Assembly (NCBI GenBank): GCA_903882645.1
Contig: CAIRXZ010000296.1
Span: forward strand, 1 to 39,387
Length of the DNA stretch: 39,387 bases
Direction: 5' to 3'
Origin: an uncultured Acidobacteriia bacterium
GTDB taxonomy: Bacteria > Acidobacteriota > Terriglobia > Bryobacterales > Bryobacteraceae
The position numbers were made by a program, and so were the translations under genes. Shown one piece after another: positions 25,795-34,197 of this stretch. Within the stretch, counting starts at the first letter, position 1. Each line of letters starts with the position of its first letter. The notes beneath the pieces were generated by a model. That model was given only the letters and a program-made list of their open reading frames with translations, was not told the origin of the DNA and ran no database searches.

Positions 25795-27627
25795 ATGCAA
25801 CTCCACGCCGTCGATATCGCGATTATCGTCGCTTTTCTCCTGACTTCCGTTCTGGTGGGCTACTGGGTCTCGCACCGGGCCTCCCGGGACACGAAAGCCT
25901 ATTTTCTCGGCGGCAACGTCCTGCCATGGTACGTGCTGGGGGTATCGAACGCGTCGGGGATGTTCGATATCGCGGGGACCATGTGGCTGGTCTACCTGCT
26001 GTTCATCTACGGACTCAAGAGCGTCTGGATTCCGTGGCTGTGGCCGGTGTTCAACCAGATCTTCCTGATGGTGTACCTTTCGGCGTGGCTGCGGCGCTCC
26101 AACGTGACGACCGGCGCGGAGTGGATCACGACCCGGTTCGGCACCGGCCGCGGCTCGCGGCTCTCGCACCTGATCGTAGTGGTCTTCGCGCTGGTCAGCG
26201 TGATCGGGTTCCTTACGTATGGGTTCAAGGGCATCGGAAAATTCGCCACGGATTTTCTTCCCTGGCACCTGTCCGCCAATCAGTACGCACTAATCCTGAT
26301 GGCCATCACCACGTTCTACGTGGTGAAAGGCGGCATGTTCAGCGTGGTAATCACGGAAGTGCTGCAATTCTGCCTGCTCTCCATCGCGTCCATCGCCATC
26401 GGCGTGATCGCGATGGCGCGGGTCTCGCCGGAGGCGTTGCGGCGCGCGATTCCCGCCGGGTGGGACCAGATCTTCTTCAGGTGGCATCTCAACCTCGACT
26501 GGTCGGGGCTGATCGCGGCGGTCAACACGAAAATCCAGCAGGATGGGTATTCGATTTTCGGCTTCTTCTTCGTGATGATGCTGTTCAAGGGAATCCTGCT
26601 GAGCATCGCCGGTCCCGCGCCCAACTACGACATGCAGCGGATTCTGTCGACGAAGAACCCGCGGGAAGCGTCGATGATGAGCGCGGTGGTGAACGTGGTC
26701 CTGAACGTGCCGCGCTATTTCATGATCACGGGTCTCACCATTCTGGCCCTGGCGTTCTATAGCGACAAGATACGCGCCATGGGTTCGGGCATGGATTTCG
26801 AAATGGTGCTCCCGGATGCGCTCAGCCATTTCGTTCCCATCGGTCTTCTGGGCGTTCTGGTGGCGGGCCTGCTGGCGGCCTTCATGTCGAACTTCGCGGC
26901 CACGGTGAATTCGGCGCCGCCCTACCTGGTGAACGACATTTACCGGAAATTCATCAATCCGCAAGCCAGCGAAAGGCTCTGCGTCCGGCTGAGCTACGTG
27001 GCCTCCTTCGCGGTTGTGGCGCTGGGTATTTCCATCGGATGGTTCGTGGGATCCATCAATTCCGTAATCCAGTGGATCGTCTCGGCGCTGTGGGGCGGCT
27101 ACACGGCGGCGAACGTGCTCAAGTGGTACTGGTGGCGGTTCAACGGCTACGGGTACTTCTGGGGCATGCTGACCGGCATTGCGGCGTCCATGGTGATCCC
27201 GGTCGTGCTGCCCACGGTGCAACCGCTGAACGCCTTCCCGCTGATCCTGGGGATTTCCACGGTGGGCTGCCTGGTTGGCACGTTCATGACCAAGCCCGAG
27301 GACGATGAGGTGCTGAAGGGCTTCTACCGGCGCGTGCGGCCGTGGGGTTTCTGGGGTCCGATTCTTGCGAAAGTACAGAAGGACGATCCGTCTTTTCAGC
27401 CCAATCCGGATTTCGTGCGCGACATGTTCAACGTGGTGGTGGGGATCGCCTGGCAGACCAGCCTGATCGCATTGCCGATCTACGTCGTCATCCGGCGCTA
27501 CAACATCGCCGAGATCGCCTTGGGGGTGGTCCTGGCGGCGTCCCTGGTCCTGAAGTTCACCTGGTACGACCACCTGAAGAAGATGTACACGGAGACCCCG
27601 GCGCCAAACGCGGCGGCGGCCGGCTAA
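25795..27627 (+). CDS. Sodium:solute symporter (SSS family)
   Basis: 610 residues, about 13 to 14 hydrophobic segments. It would import a small solute with sodium. SSS features: N-terminal AVDIAIIVAFLLTSVLVGYW, the RDTKAYFLGGNVLPWYVLG block, TGAEWITTRFGTGRGSRLSH, and LLAAFMSNFAATVNSAPPYL, then VNDIYRKFI in the TM8 region with the Ser/Thr pair expected at the Na2 site. Substrate cannot be told; members with this N-terminus in Acidobacteriota often lie near sugar-use genes. The C-terminal 130 residues hold an extra soluble loop and two more membrane segments. The next gene starts 47 bp later. Confidence 0.9.
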   Translation: MQLHAVDIAIIVAFLLTSVLVGYWVSHRASRDTKAYFLGGNVLPWYVLGVSNASGMFDIAGTMWLVYLLFIYGLKSVWIPWLWPVFNQIFLMVYLSAWLRRSNVTTGAEWITTRFGTGRGSRLSHLIVVVFALVSVIGFLTYGFKGIGKFATDFLPWHLSANQYALILMAITTFYVVKGGMFSVVITEVLQFCLLSIASIAIGVIAMARVSPEALRRAIPAGWDQIFFRWHLNLDWSGLIAAVNTKIQQDGYSIFGFFFVMMLFKGILLSIAGPAPNYDMQRILSTKNPREASMMSAVVNVVLNVPRYFMITGLTILALAFYSDKIRAMGSGMDFEMVLPDALSHFVPIGLLGVLVAGLLAAFMSNFAATVNSAPPYLVNDIYRKFINPQASERLCVRLSYVASFAVVALGISIGWFVGSINSVIQWIVSALWGGYTAANVLKWYWWRFNGYGYFWGMLTGIAASMVIPVVLPTVQPLNAFPLILGISTVGCLVGTFMTKPEDDEVLKGFYRRVRPWGFWGPILAKVQKDDPSFQPNPDFVRDMFNVVVGIAWQTSLIALPIYVVIRRYNIAEIALGVVLAASLVLKFTWYDHLKKMYTETPAPNAAAAG

Positions 27628-27674
27628 GGGTCCGTTCCGGAACAGCCGCGCCGGCGGCTGGTGTGGAAGGCGCC

Positions 27675-28904
27675 ATGATGGGTGCGCGGGTGGCAGGGGT
27701 GATCGCGGCGGCGGCGGCGCTTGTGGCGCTGGCGGTTGCGGCGGAGTGGTCGTTGCGCGTGGGTTGGGCGGACTACCTGGCTCAGCGGGAGACCCAAGAG
27801 GCAACCGAGAAGGCGCTGCGGTGGACGCCGTCCCAGGCTCTTTATTACTACCGGCTGGGGGTGCTGGCGGCCGAGAAGGACCCGGCGAAATCCATCGCGG
27901 CGCTGGAGCGGGCAGTGGCGCTCGATCCGAGCGATGCGGGCTCATGGATCGAACTCGGGCTTCAGTTGGAAGCGAACGGGAAAGCGGATGCGGCGGAGCG
28001 CTGCCTGCTGCGCGCGGCGGAGGTGGATCGGCAGTATCTTCCGCGGTGGACGCTGGCCAACTTCTATTTCCGGCGGCAGGACACGGAGAAGTTCTGGACG
28101 TGGGCGAGGTCGTCGGCGGAGATGGTCTACAGGGATGCGACGCCGTTGTTCCGGCTTTGCGGATACGTGACCGAGGACGGGCAGTTGATCGAGCGCCTGG
28201 GAATCGTCAAGCCGGACGTGCAAGCCGGTTACCTGGCCTACCTGCTGGACCACAGACGCCTGGAGACAATCATGCCGGCGGTGCGCAAGGTGATGGGGCA
28301 GGGCCGAAAGGCCGATGTCCCGCTGCTCATGGCCGCGTGCGACCGGTTGCTCGACGATAGGCGGATCCTGGGAGCCATAGAGATCTGGAACGGGCTGGCG
28401 CAACGGCGCGATATCCCGTTTGGAACCGTGGACACCGATGCGGGCCCCATGCTCACCAACGGAACATTCGCGAGCGCCCCGAGTTCGCGGGGTTTTGACT
28501 GGCGGTTGCCCGCCACCGAGGGCGTGAGCGCATCGGAAGAGGAGCATCCCGCGGGGTTGCGCTTGACGTTCTCCGGAAGTCAGCCTGAGCAGTGCGAGAT
28601 TCTGGCGCAGTTTCTGCCGGTGCGGGAGGAGACGTCATACGTTTTGAGGTTCACGTATCGGACGTCCGGGATAGAACCCGGCGCGGGTCTGAGGTGGCGG
28701 GTAACGGAGGCGAGCGGCGGCGGGGCGCTGGCGGAAGGAGATAGCCTGTCGTCGGAAGAACAGAAGGAGGATCGGATCTCATTTCGAACGCCGGCGGGTG
28801 GCCGGCTGGCCCGGATCGCGCTGGAATACCGTAGGGCCGCGGGAACGACACGGACCGAGGGCTTCGTCGTGCTGCGCAGGGTTGACGTCAGGCCCGTGGA
28901 CTGA
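27675..28904 (+). CDS. Membrane-anchored TPR protein with C-terminal beta-sandwich-like region
   Basis: 409 residues from ATG 27675 (GGAAGG ends 4 bases before). A signal anchor (VAGVIAAAAALVALAVAA) precedes tetratricopeptide-type repeats: ALYYYRLGVLAAEKDPAKSI, then ALERAVALDPSDAGSWIELG, and LQLEANGKADAAERCLLRAA. The C-terminal part from about residue 265 (NGTFASAPSSRGFDWRLP, then SYVLRFTYRTSGIEPGAGLR) resembles carbohydrate-binding sandwich modules that accompany TPRs in surface polysaccharide clusters. No catalytic motif. Together with the FecR and Wzy genes downstream it suggests assembly or export of a surface glycan; that is inference from context. Confidence 0.7.
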   Translation: MMGARVAGVIAAAAALVALAVAAEWSLRVGWADYLAQRETQEATEKALRWTPSQALYYYRLGVLAAEKDPAKSIAALERAVALDPSDAGSWIELGLQLEANGKADAAERCLLRAAEVDRQYLPRWTLANFYFRRQDTEKFWTWARSSAEMVYRDATPLFRLCGYVTEDGQLIERLGIVKPDVQAGYLAYLLDHRRLETIMPAVRKVMGQGRKADVPLLMAACDRLLDDRRILGAIEIWNGLAQRRDIPFGTVDTDAGPMLTNGTFASAPSSRGFDWRLPATEGVSASEEEHPAGLRLTFSGSQPEQCEILAQFLPVREETSYVLRFTYRTSGIEPGAGLRWRVTEASGGGALAEGDSLSSEEQKEDRISFRTPAGGRLARIALEYRRAAGTTRTEGFVVLRRVDVRPVD

Positions 28905-29224
28905 TGTCAAGGGTTTTCCCGAGATTCCACCGTGCTTGCCGCCAACTCATTTGTATTCAGCGTATTGCTGTTTGCCGGAAGTGGCATCGCGCGATACGGC
29001 TCGATTGGCCCGGAAACCTCATTAACCGAAATTGAAATCGGGGCGGCGCCCACCGGGGGCGCGGGGCCGAATTGTTCACGCTTGTTCATTCTCAATGGCA
29101 TACGCCATGGCAGCGTGCTGCCGGACGGGCGAGAGTCGGGCGCGGCGTCCGCCCCTGTTCCGCGGGCTTGTATGAAAAGACCCGGCGCAGGAAGAAAACG
29201 GGGGATTCGCGACCAAATTATCGT
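28905..29224. other. Gene-free stretch upstream of the FecR gene
   Basis: 320 bp without a supported gene. Base composition falls locally (around 28930-29060), as expected for regulatory DNA. I see no hairpin with T-tract after the TPR gene and no repeat family member. A promoter follows at 29225. Confidence 0.5.
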
Positions 29225-29253
29225 TTGACACTCGCGGGACAAAATGTTATGTT
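29225..29253 (+). promoter_or_regulatory. Sigma-70-type promoter of the FecR gene
   Basis: TTGACA at 29225-29230, a 17-bp spacer and TATGTT at 29248-29253. The predicted transcript start is near 29260, about 13 bases before the ATG at 29273. Confidence 0.65.
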
Positions 29254-29272
29254 TAATGCGGTTAGCGGACAT

Positions 29273-30220
29273 ATGCTGAAACTGACGATTTCTCTTGTTG
29301 CCGTCGCTTGCCTCCTCGTCTTGGCGGCGGCGCCTCCCTCCATCGGTATTGTCAAGTCTACTGGCGAGTTCCGTGTCAATGGCTCCGCCATCTCCGGCAA
29401 CAGCACCCTATTCGACGGCGACGTTGTGGAAACCGCCCGCGCGCGTTCCGTCGTTCAGCTCGCCGACAGTCAGTTGACCCTTATGCCCGCGTCTCGCGCG
29501 CGCATCTTCCGCGGCCGCACGGTCCTTGAGGAAGGTTCCGGGATTCTTTCCGCGGATCAAAGTCAGTTCGTGGAAGCCGCCACTTTGCACATCGTTCCCG
29601 CGGCGCAGAAGTCCGTCGTGCAGGTGGAAATCTCCGCTCCAAACCGTGTTTCCGTCGCCGCGCGCGATGGCGCCGCCGAAGTTCGCAACTCCTCCGGCGT
29701 GCTGGTCGCCAGCTTGCGTCCCGGCATGGCGCTCGCGTTTCAGCCCCAAGCGGCCGCCGCATCCGCCGTCAAGATGACCGGCAACGTGTTTTCCCGTGGT
29801 GGCAGGTTCTTTCTGACCGATTCCAATACCAACGTCACGTTCGAATTGCGGGGACAGGATCTCGTAAAGTTCGTGGGCACGAGAGTCGAGATCACCGGCT
29901 CGGGCATCCCCGGGGCCGCCCCTGCGTTAGGCGCTTCGCAGGTCGTTTCGGTCAGCAGCATTAATGCGGTCGCCGCCGCGGCAGGCGCAGGCGCGGGCGC
30001 GGGTGCCGCTGGCGCCGCGGGCGGAGGCGCAGGAGCCGCTGGCGCCGCAGGAGCCGCTGGCGCCGCTGGCGCGGCAGGAGCCGCTGGCGCGGCTGGAGCC
30101 GGCGTGGGACTCGCTACCGGCACGATCGTCGCGATCGTCGGCGGCGTGGCCGTCGGTGGAACCGTGATCGGCCTCGCAGCCACTGGCGCTCTCAGCGGCA
30201 CGTCTCCCGTCAGCCCGTAG
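29273..30220 (+). CDS. Exported FecR-domain protein with Ala/Gly-rich C-terminal tract
   Basis: 315 residues from ATG 29273; an ATG at 29249 would overlap the -10 box, so I reject it. Signal peptide (KLTISLVAVACLLVLAAA), then a FecR-like domain: IGIVKSTGEFRVNG, STLFDGDVVETARARSVVQL, LADSQLTLMPASRARIF, VSVAARDGAAEVRNSSGVLV. FecR domains occur in sigma-regulator proteins, but in Acidobacteriota they often occur in secreted proteins near glycan export genes. From about residue 235 follow some 45 residues made only of Ala and Gly, mostly AGAAGAAG repeats, then a hydrophobic end (TGTIVAIVGGVAVGGTVIGL) that could be a membrane anchor. Confidence 0.8.
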   Translation: MLKLTISLVAVACLLVLAAAPPSIGIVKSTGEFRVNGSAISGNSTLFDGDVVETARARSVVQLADSQLTLMPASRARIFRGRTVLEEGSGILSADQSQFVEAATLHIVPAAQKSVVQVEISAPNRVSVAARDGAAEVRNSSGVLVASLRPGMALAFQPQAAAASAVKMTGNVFSRGGRFFLTDSNTNVTFELRGQDLVKFVGTRVEITGSGIPGAAPALGASQVVSVSSINAVAAAAGAGAGAGAAGAAGGGAGAAGAAGAAGAAGAAGAAGAAGAGVGLATGTIVAIVGGVAVGGTVIGLAATGALSGTSPVSP

Positions 30221-30281
30221 CAGCGACTCGAGCGGGCGTTCATCCTTTTGGCCAGCAGGCACCGGATGTTACTCTGTCTGC

Positions 30282-31451
30282 GTGCATGTGGCGTTGGCGG
30301 CGCTCCTTTTCTTCGGCATCCTCACGGTTTGGGTTCCCGCCCTTTGGGCCGCTTCGGTCTTTGAAACCGGGATGTTCGCGCTCGCCGCGGCCGCCGTGCT
30401 CCGCGCGCGCCGCAACCCGCCTCGCTTTTCCTTTCCCCTTGTCCCCCTCTCCTTCGCCGTTCTTTGGGGCGTATTTCAATTGCTCTCCGGCCGCACTATC
30501 TACGCCTTCGATACCCGCAACGCCACGGTCCGATGGACCGCCTTTCTCGCCACCTTCTTTCTCGGCCTGTCCCTCTTCCACTCATCCCCGGTCCGCCACT
30601 GGTTCCGTTCCGCGATGCTCTGGTTCGCCTTTCTGGTGTCCGTCCTGGCCACGCTCCAAAGCTTCACCGCCGGCGGCCGCGTTTTCTGGCTTTTCCCCAG
30701 CGGGTACACCGACTACGTGATGGGTCCGATCCTGTCCCGCAATCAGTATGCGGCGTTTATCGAGGTAGCGCTGCCCATCGCTCTGTACCGGGCGTTGCGC
30801 CGCACGCGCGATTCCATGCTCTATTCGGGCATGGCCGCGGCCATGTACGCGTCGGTGATTGCGTCGGCATCCCGCGCCGGGACGGTTCTCGCCACGGCCG
30901 AAATCGTTGCCGTGCCGCTACTCCTCTGGGTGCAGGGCCGCGCGAGCGGGGCGGCGGCGCGATCGGCGTTTCTGCGCATGGCCGTGCTGCTTGCCGTATT
31001 CACCGCCATCGTGGGACCGGAGACCGTGTGGTCGAGGTACTGGGCGCCCGACCCGTTCGAAGGACGCCGCGAATTTGCCGTCTCTTCGCTCCACATGATC
31101 GCAGCTCACCCAGGGACCGGGACCGGCCTGGGCACATGGCCGACGGCTTACCCAGCCTACGCCATCACCGATGTTGGCGGTTTCGCGAACCAGGCCCACA
31201 GCGACTGGCTCCAGTGGGCGGCCGAGGGCGGCCTTCCTTTCGCCGCCGCCATGGCCGCGCTATTCGCATGGTCGCTCCGCCCCGCGTACCGCTCCATCTG
31301 GGGACTCGGGGTGGTGGCCGTGTTTCTGCACGCGGCGGTGGACTATCCGTTCTCCCGCCCGGCGCTGGGTTCGTGGACGGTCGTGATCCTGTCCATGCTG
31401 GCCGCGAGCGCTCCGTCCCGTGAATCCGGCGGGTTATCGAGCCAAGTATGA
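30282..31451 (+). CDS. O-antigen ligase/polymerase-like membrane protein (Wzy/WaaL type)
   Basis: 389 residues, GTG start at 30282, about ten hydrophobic segments. The periplasmic-loop signature of the Wzy_C family is visible: LSRNQYAAFIEVALPIALYR and, near residue 270, IAAHPGTGTGLGTWPTAYPA followed by GFANQAHSDWLQWAAEGGLP (the HxxxLQ... motif with His). Such proteins join or polymerise sugar units at the periplasmic face. Context (TPR, FecR, glycosyltransferase nearby) supports surface polysaccharide synthesis, though no full cluster is in view. The last 109 bases overlap the open frame of the opposing GntR gene. Confidence 0.85.
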   Translation: MHVALAALLFFGILTVWVPALWAASVFETGMFALAAAAVLRARRNPPRFSFPLVPLSFAVLWGVFQLLSGRTIYAFDTRNATVRWTAFLATFFLGLSLFHSSPVRHWFRSAMLWFAFLVSVLATLQSFTAGGRVFWLFPSGYTDYVMGPILSRNQYAAFIEVALPIALYRALRRTRDSMLYSGMAAAMYASVIASASRAGTVLATAEIVAVPLLLWVQGRASGAAARSAFLRMAVLLAVFTAIVGPETVWSRYWAPDPFEGRREFAVSSLHMIAAHPGTGTGLGTWPTAYPAYAITDVGGFANQAHSDWLQWAAEGGLPFAAAMAALFAWSLRPAYRSIWGLGVVAVFLHAAVDYPFSRPALGSWTVVILSMLAASAPSRESGGLSSQV

Positions 31452-31921
31452 GACTGCACACTCTTCGCAATGGAAGGCGGAATTCCCGCATGTGCAGTCC
31501 GCGCGCCTCGAATGCTTGACGAACCGGCGGGGCGGCCCTCGCGGCGATCGAGCCGCTCCCAGTGACCGGCCAAGGCGGCCGTCACCTCGTCCAGGCCCAG
31601 CCCGAGCCGCTTGGCCTCCACGGCAAGCTGTTCCACTTCGCGGTCCAGCAGCCGGGAACGCTCCGCGGGAGACGCTGTGAACGGCTGCGCCACCACCGTG
31701 CCGGTGCCGGGCATGACTTCCAGAAGCCCTTCGTTCAAGAGTTGGGTGATCACTTTGTGAGCCGTGTTGGGATTGATTCTCAGCGCGGTGGAAAGCGTCC
31801 GCACCGAAGGGAAAGCGTCGCCGGGCCGGAGCTGGCCGGATATGAGCGCCTTTTTAGCCGCATACACCACCTGCTCGTAGAGCGAGGCGCCCGGCTGGAA
31901 GACGACCCGGAACGGTATCAC
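31343..31921 (-). CDS. GntR-family (YtrA-like) transcriptional regulator with unusual C-terminal extension
   Basis: 192 residues from the GTG at 31921. The winged helix is standard: YEQVVYAAKKALISGQLRPG, DAFPSVRTLSTALRINPNTA, HKVITQLLNEGLLEVMPGTG. YtrA-type regulators have a short dimer tail and end near residue 125, here about HWERLDRREG. A further 65 residues rich in Ser, Arg and Pro have no family likeness and run antisense into the 3' end of the Wzy gene, so the native 3' end has probably been lost. The ABC transporter genes that usually follow YtrA are absent. The start codon lies about 6 bases after a strong -10 box, which suggests a leaderless transcript. Confidence 0.8.
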   Translation of the reverse strand: MIPFRVVFQPGASLYEQVVYAAKKALISGQLRPGDAFPSVRTLSTALRINPNTAHKVITQLLNEGLLEVMPGTGTVVAQPFTASPAERSRLLDREVEQLAVEAKRLGLGLDEVTAALAGHWERLDRREGRPAGSSSIRGARTAHAGIPPSIAKSVQSHTWLDNPPDSRDGALAASMDRITTVHEPSAGRENG

Positions 31922-31923
31922 GG

Positions 31924-31956
31924 GTGTATTATGACTGATAGTACACAGGCTGTCAA
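31924..31956 (-). promoter_or_regulatory. Promoter with GntR-type operator
   Basis: On the minus strand TTGACA (31956-31951), a 17-bp spacer and CATAAT (31933-31928) form a strong promoter. A 9-bp inverted repeat, GTGTATTAT at 31924-31932 and ATAGTACAC at 31938-31946 (8 of 9 pairs, 5-bp centre), covers the -10 box and most of the spacer. This is the size and base pattern of YtrA-group operators, so autorepression is likely. The operator ends 2 bp before the GTG start. Confidence 0.75.
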
Positions 31957-32495
31957 GAGCGAATTCTCGCCCGCCGCTCTTCCAGACCGTTCGCAAGCGC
32001 CAGGCTCCATTCCGCGAGGAAATGCGTAACAATCGCCGCGAAGAAGGCGGAAGCGGTCAGAGGCAGCAGGAAGGAAACCCCTCCCGCGAACGTCGGCGCG
32101 CCGGAAGCGTACGGGAAGATGGCGCCCAGGCCCTGCAAAAGCCAGAGCGGGTTCCTTCCTCCAAACCAGATGAATACGCAGCCTGCGGCGCCGATCCCAA
32201 TCCCGAGAGCGGCGTAAACCTCGCCCGCGGTCCGCAAAAGGATCGAGACGAGTGCAATCGCCGCGAACGCCGAGTCTCCAAGTTCGCCAACCGCGGCGGC
32301 GCGCGCCCGGAGAATCCGGCCTATGAACAAAATGGCCGCGAGATAAATGGCCGCGAACAGCAGTCCTCCCACGGTCCCGCCGCCTGGCGAATGGAACATA
32401 ACCCACAGCATCCGGATCAGCAGACAAGCCCCGCCAAGCACGGAGAAGACCGCCAGCGCTCGAAGCCCGGCCGCGGCGGTTTTCCGGGTGATCAC
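31953..32495 (-). CDS. Integral membrane protein of unknown function
   Basis: 180 residues from the GTG at 32495, which overlaps the glycosyltransferase stop codon as GTGA. An upstream in-frame TTG (32507) is the alternative. Five to six hydrophobic segments (AVFSVLGGACLLIRMLWVMF; LLFAAIYLAAILFIGRIL; FAAIALVSILLRTAGEVYAA; VSFLLPLTASAFFAAIVTHF), then a charged tail ending EERRARIRS. I do not recognise the family. It is translationally coupled to the glycosyltransferase, so a role in the same pathway is likely. The 3' end touches the -35 box of the GntR gene. Confidence 0.7.
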   Translation of the reverse strand: MITRKTAAAGLRALAVFSVLGGACLLIRMLWVMFHSPGGGTVGGLLFAAIYLAAILFIGRILRARAAAVGELGDSAFAAIALVSILLRTAGEVYAALGIGIGAAGCVFIWFGGRNPLWLLQGLGAIFPYASGAPTFAGGVSFLLPLTASAFFAAIVTHFLAEWSLALANGLEERRARIRS

Positions 32496-34108
32496 AGGCC
32501 GCACCAAACGGGAAAGATCGTGATCGTGTGGAACCGGTCGCCGACAACCGCGTCTGCCCCGGTCCGGCAGCCGCGCTGAATCATCAGCGCCTCGGGCAGC
32601 GTCTTCCCCTGCCAGGACGAAGTGTATCCCACCCAGAAATGCGCCCCCCGCGCCTCATCGATGCTCACATCGCTCTTCACGTCAATCCTGGCCGCCTCCT
32701 TGGAGAGCTTCCGGAGATCCGCCGCGCTGAACGAAACCGCAAACCCGGTCTGCCGGCCGGATTTGAGAGTTTCCAGATAAAACCAGATTGGATAGTGCAG
32801 GTATTTGTCCACGGAAAAGAAAGGAAGCGGACCGGAGTTTCCCTCCTCCCGCGCGAGCATTTGGATTACCAGCGAATCGAAAGGCGTCTTCTTGTCGTCG
32901 CCTCTTACGTGGTGCTGAATCGCCAGGCATGCCCAAGCCGCGCACAGCACGGCTCCCGAAACCCGAACGGCGCGGGAGCGCGCGCGGTAGTAAGCGGATA
33001 CGACCAGCATCAGGAGCGGCGCCACCAGAAAGATCAGGTGCCGATGGCCCCACACCGAACTGGACATGATCCGGGAGGCGCAGAAGGGAACTGCGATGGA
33101 ACACACGGCAAAAAACAAGAGGAACCCCACCGTGCGCGCGTAGCGCCGGCCGTGCAAACGCCGCCGCTCAAGCCATGCCGCCGCCGCCGTGAGAATCGCC
33201 AGCGCCACCATCGCCGCTACCGCGAGCCGGCCTAACCCCGGAAACTCTCCGAAGCCCGCAAAATCCGAGGACAACCAGGTCAGGTCTTCTATCGTGGGCT
33301 TCTGAATCCACGAAAGATTCGACCCCAGTCCGCCTTTCGCGTAGGCATGCGTCGCCGCGAGGTACAGCCAGGGACTGAATGCGGCAAGTGTGATCCCCGC
33401 CGACAAGAACGCGCGCCGCAAATGCTCGCGCTTCCAGAGAATCACGTACCAGACTTCCAACCCCACGACAAGCCAGCCGTAATACTGCGAATAGACCAGA
33501 ACCACGTTCACGAGCGTCAAGGCCGCGTACCTGCCGGCGCCCGAACGAAGGCCGGCCCGGATCGTCCGGTGAAACAGCCACAACGAGGTCAACGCGCAGA
33601 GCATCAACAGCGTGTACATCCGGACATGCTGCGAGTAGAAGATGAGATACGGGTGGACGGCGGCGATTCCCAGCGTGGTGTTGATCTCGACGGGCCGAAG
33701 GCGGAGCTCGCGGCCCAACAGAAGGATGGGCAAAACGGAAGCCACGGAAAACAGCGCCGGCAGCAACCTCACCCAGAGCAGCGAATCGTTGCCAAGGAAC
33801 ATCCAGATCTTCAGCAAGTAATAGAACAGCGGCGGGTGGATCGAGTCCGCCGCGGCGGCCGCGGTCAGCGCGGCCCAGCTTTGGCGCGAAACACCGACGC
33901 TGAAAATCTCGTCTCCGTCCAGGCAGACTGCCGCGAGATGGTACAACCGGGCAGCCAGATATATCGCCGCGAGAGCCAGAAAGACCCACTTCTGAGTCTC
34001 CCAGGACGTCCAGTCTCCCGACCGGAGTGTAGAAGGCCGGAGGTCCGGCTCAACCGAGATCCGCTTCCCCGCCGCCAATCGTGAGCGCCTCCGTTTTCGG
34101 ACGTACAC
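32492..34108 (-). CDS. PMT/ArnT-type membrane glycosyltransferase (GT-C fold)
   Basis: 538 residues if the GTG at 34108 is the start; the frame is open to 34204, but an ATG there would overlap the divergent gene's ribosome site. The first membrane segment (WVFLALAAIYLAARLYHLAA) leads into the loop VCLDGDEIFSVGVSRQSWAA, with the DxDE-type acidic pair expected of GT-C enzymes using a lipid-phosphate sugar, and then DSIHPPLFYYLLKIWMFLGN, the HPPL motif of the PMT superfamily. About ten further membrane segments follow and a soluble C-terminal domain (after about 420). Such enzymes move sugars from polyprenyl carriers to proteins or lipids outside the membrane. Acceptor unknown. Confidence 0.8.
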   Translation of the reverse strand: MYVRKRRRSRLAAGKRISVEPDLRPSTLRSGDWTSWETQKWVFLALAAIYLAARLYHLAAVCLDGDEIFSVGVSRQSWAALTAAAAADSIHPPLFYYLLKIWMFLGNDSLLWVRLLPALFSVASVLPILLLGRELRLRPVEINTTLGIAAVHPYLIFYSQHVRMYTLLMLCALTSLWLFHRTIRAGLRSGAGRYAALTLVNVVLVYSQYYGWLVVGLEVWYVILWKREHLRRAFLSAGITLAAFSPWLYLAATHAYAKGGLGSNLSWIQKPTIEDLTWLSSDFAGFGEFPGLGRLAVAAMVALAILTAAAAWLERRRLHGRRYARTVGFLLFFAVCSIAVPFCASRIMSSSVWGHRHLIFLVAPLLMLVVSAYYRARSRAVRVSGAVLCAAWACLAIQHHVRGDDKKTPFDSLVIQMLAREEGNSGPLPFFSVDKYLHYPIWFYLETLKSGRQTGFAVSFSAADLRKLSKEAARIDVKSDVSIDEARGAHFWVGYTSSWQGKTLPEALMIQRGCRTGADAVVGDRFHTITIFPVWCGL

Positions 34109-34197
34109 ACTATAATAGTCGCTAGCGCGTCCGTGGAAGCCGAATCCGAAGGCGGCGCGCGATTCCCGTGCTTTACGGTCAGTTTCGAGGAGGGCAA

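Noticed and set aside
28932-29228. 98-codon plus-strand frame before the FecR gene
   Set aside because: No ribosome site or family likeness, and the composition of the stretch fits regulatory DNA; the promoter at 29225 follows it.
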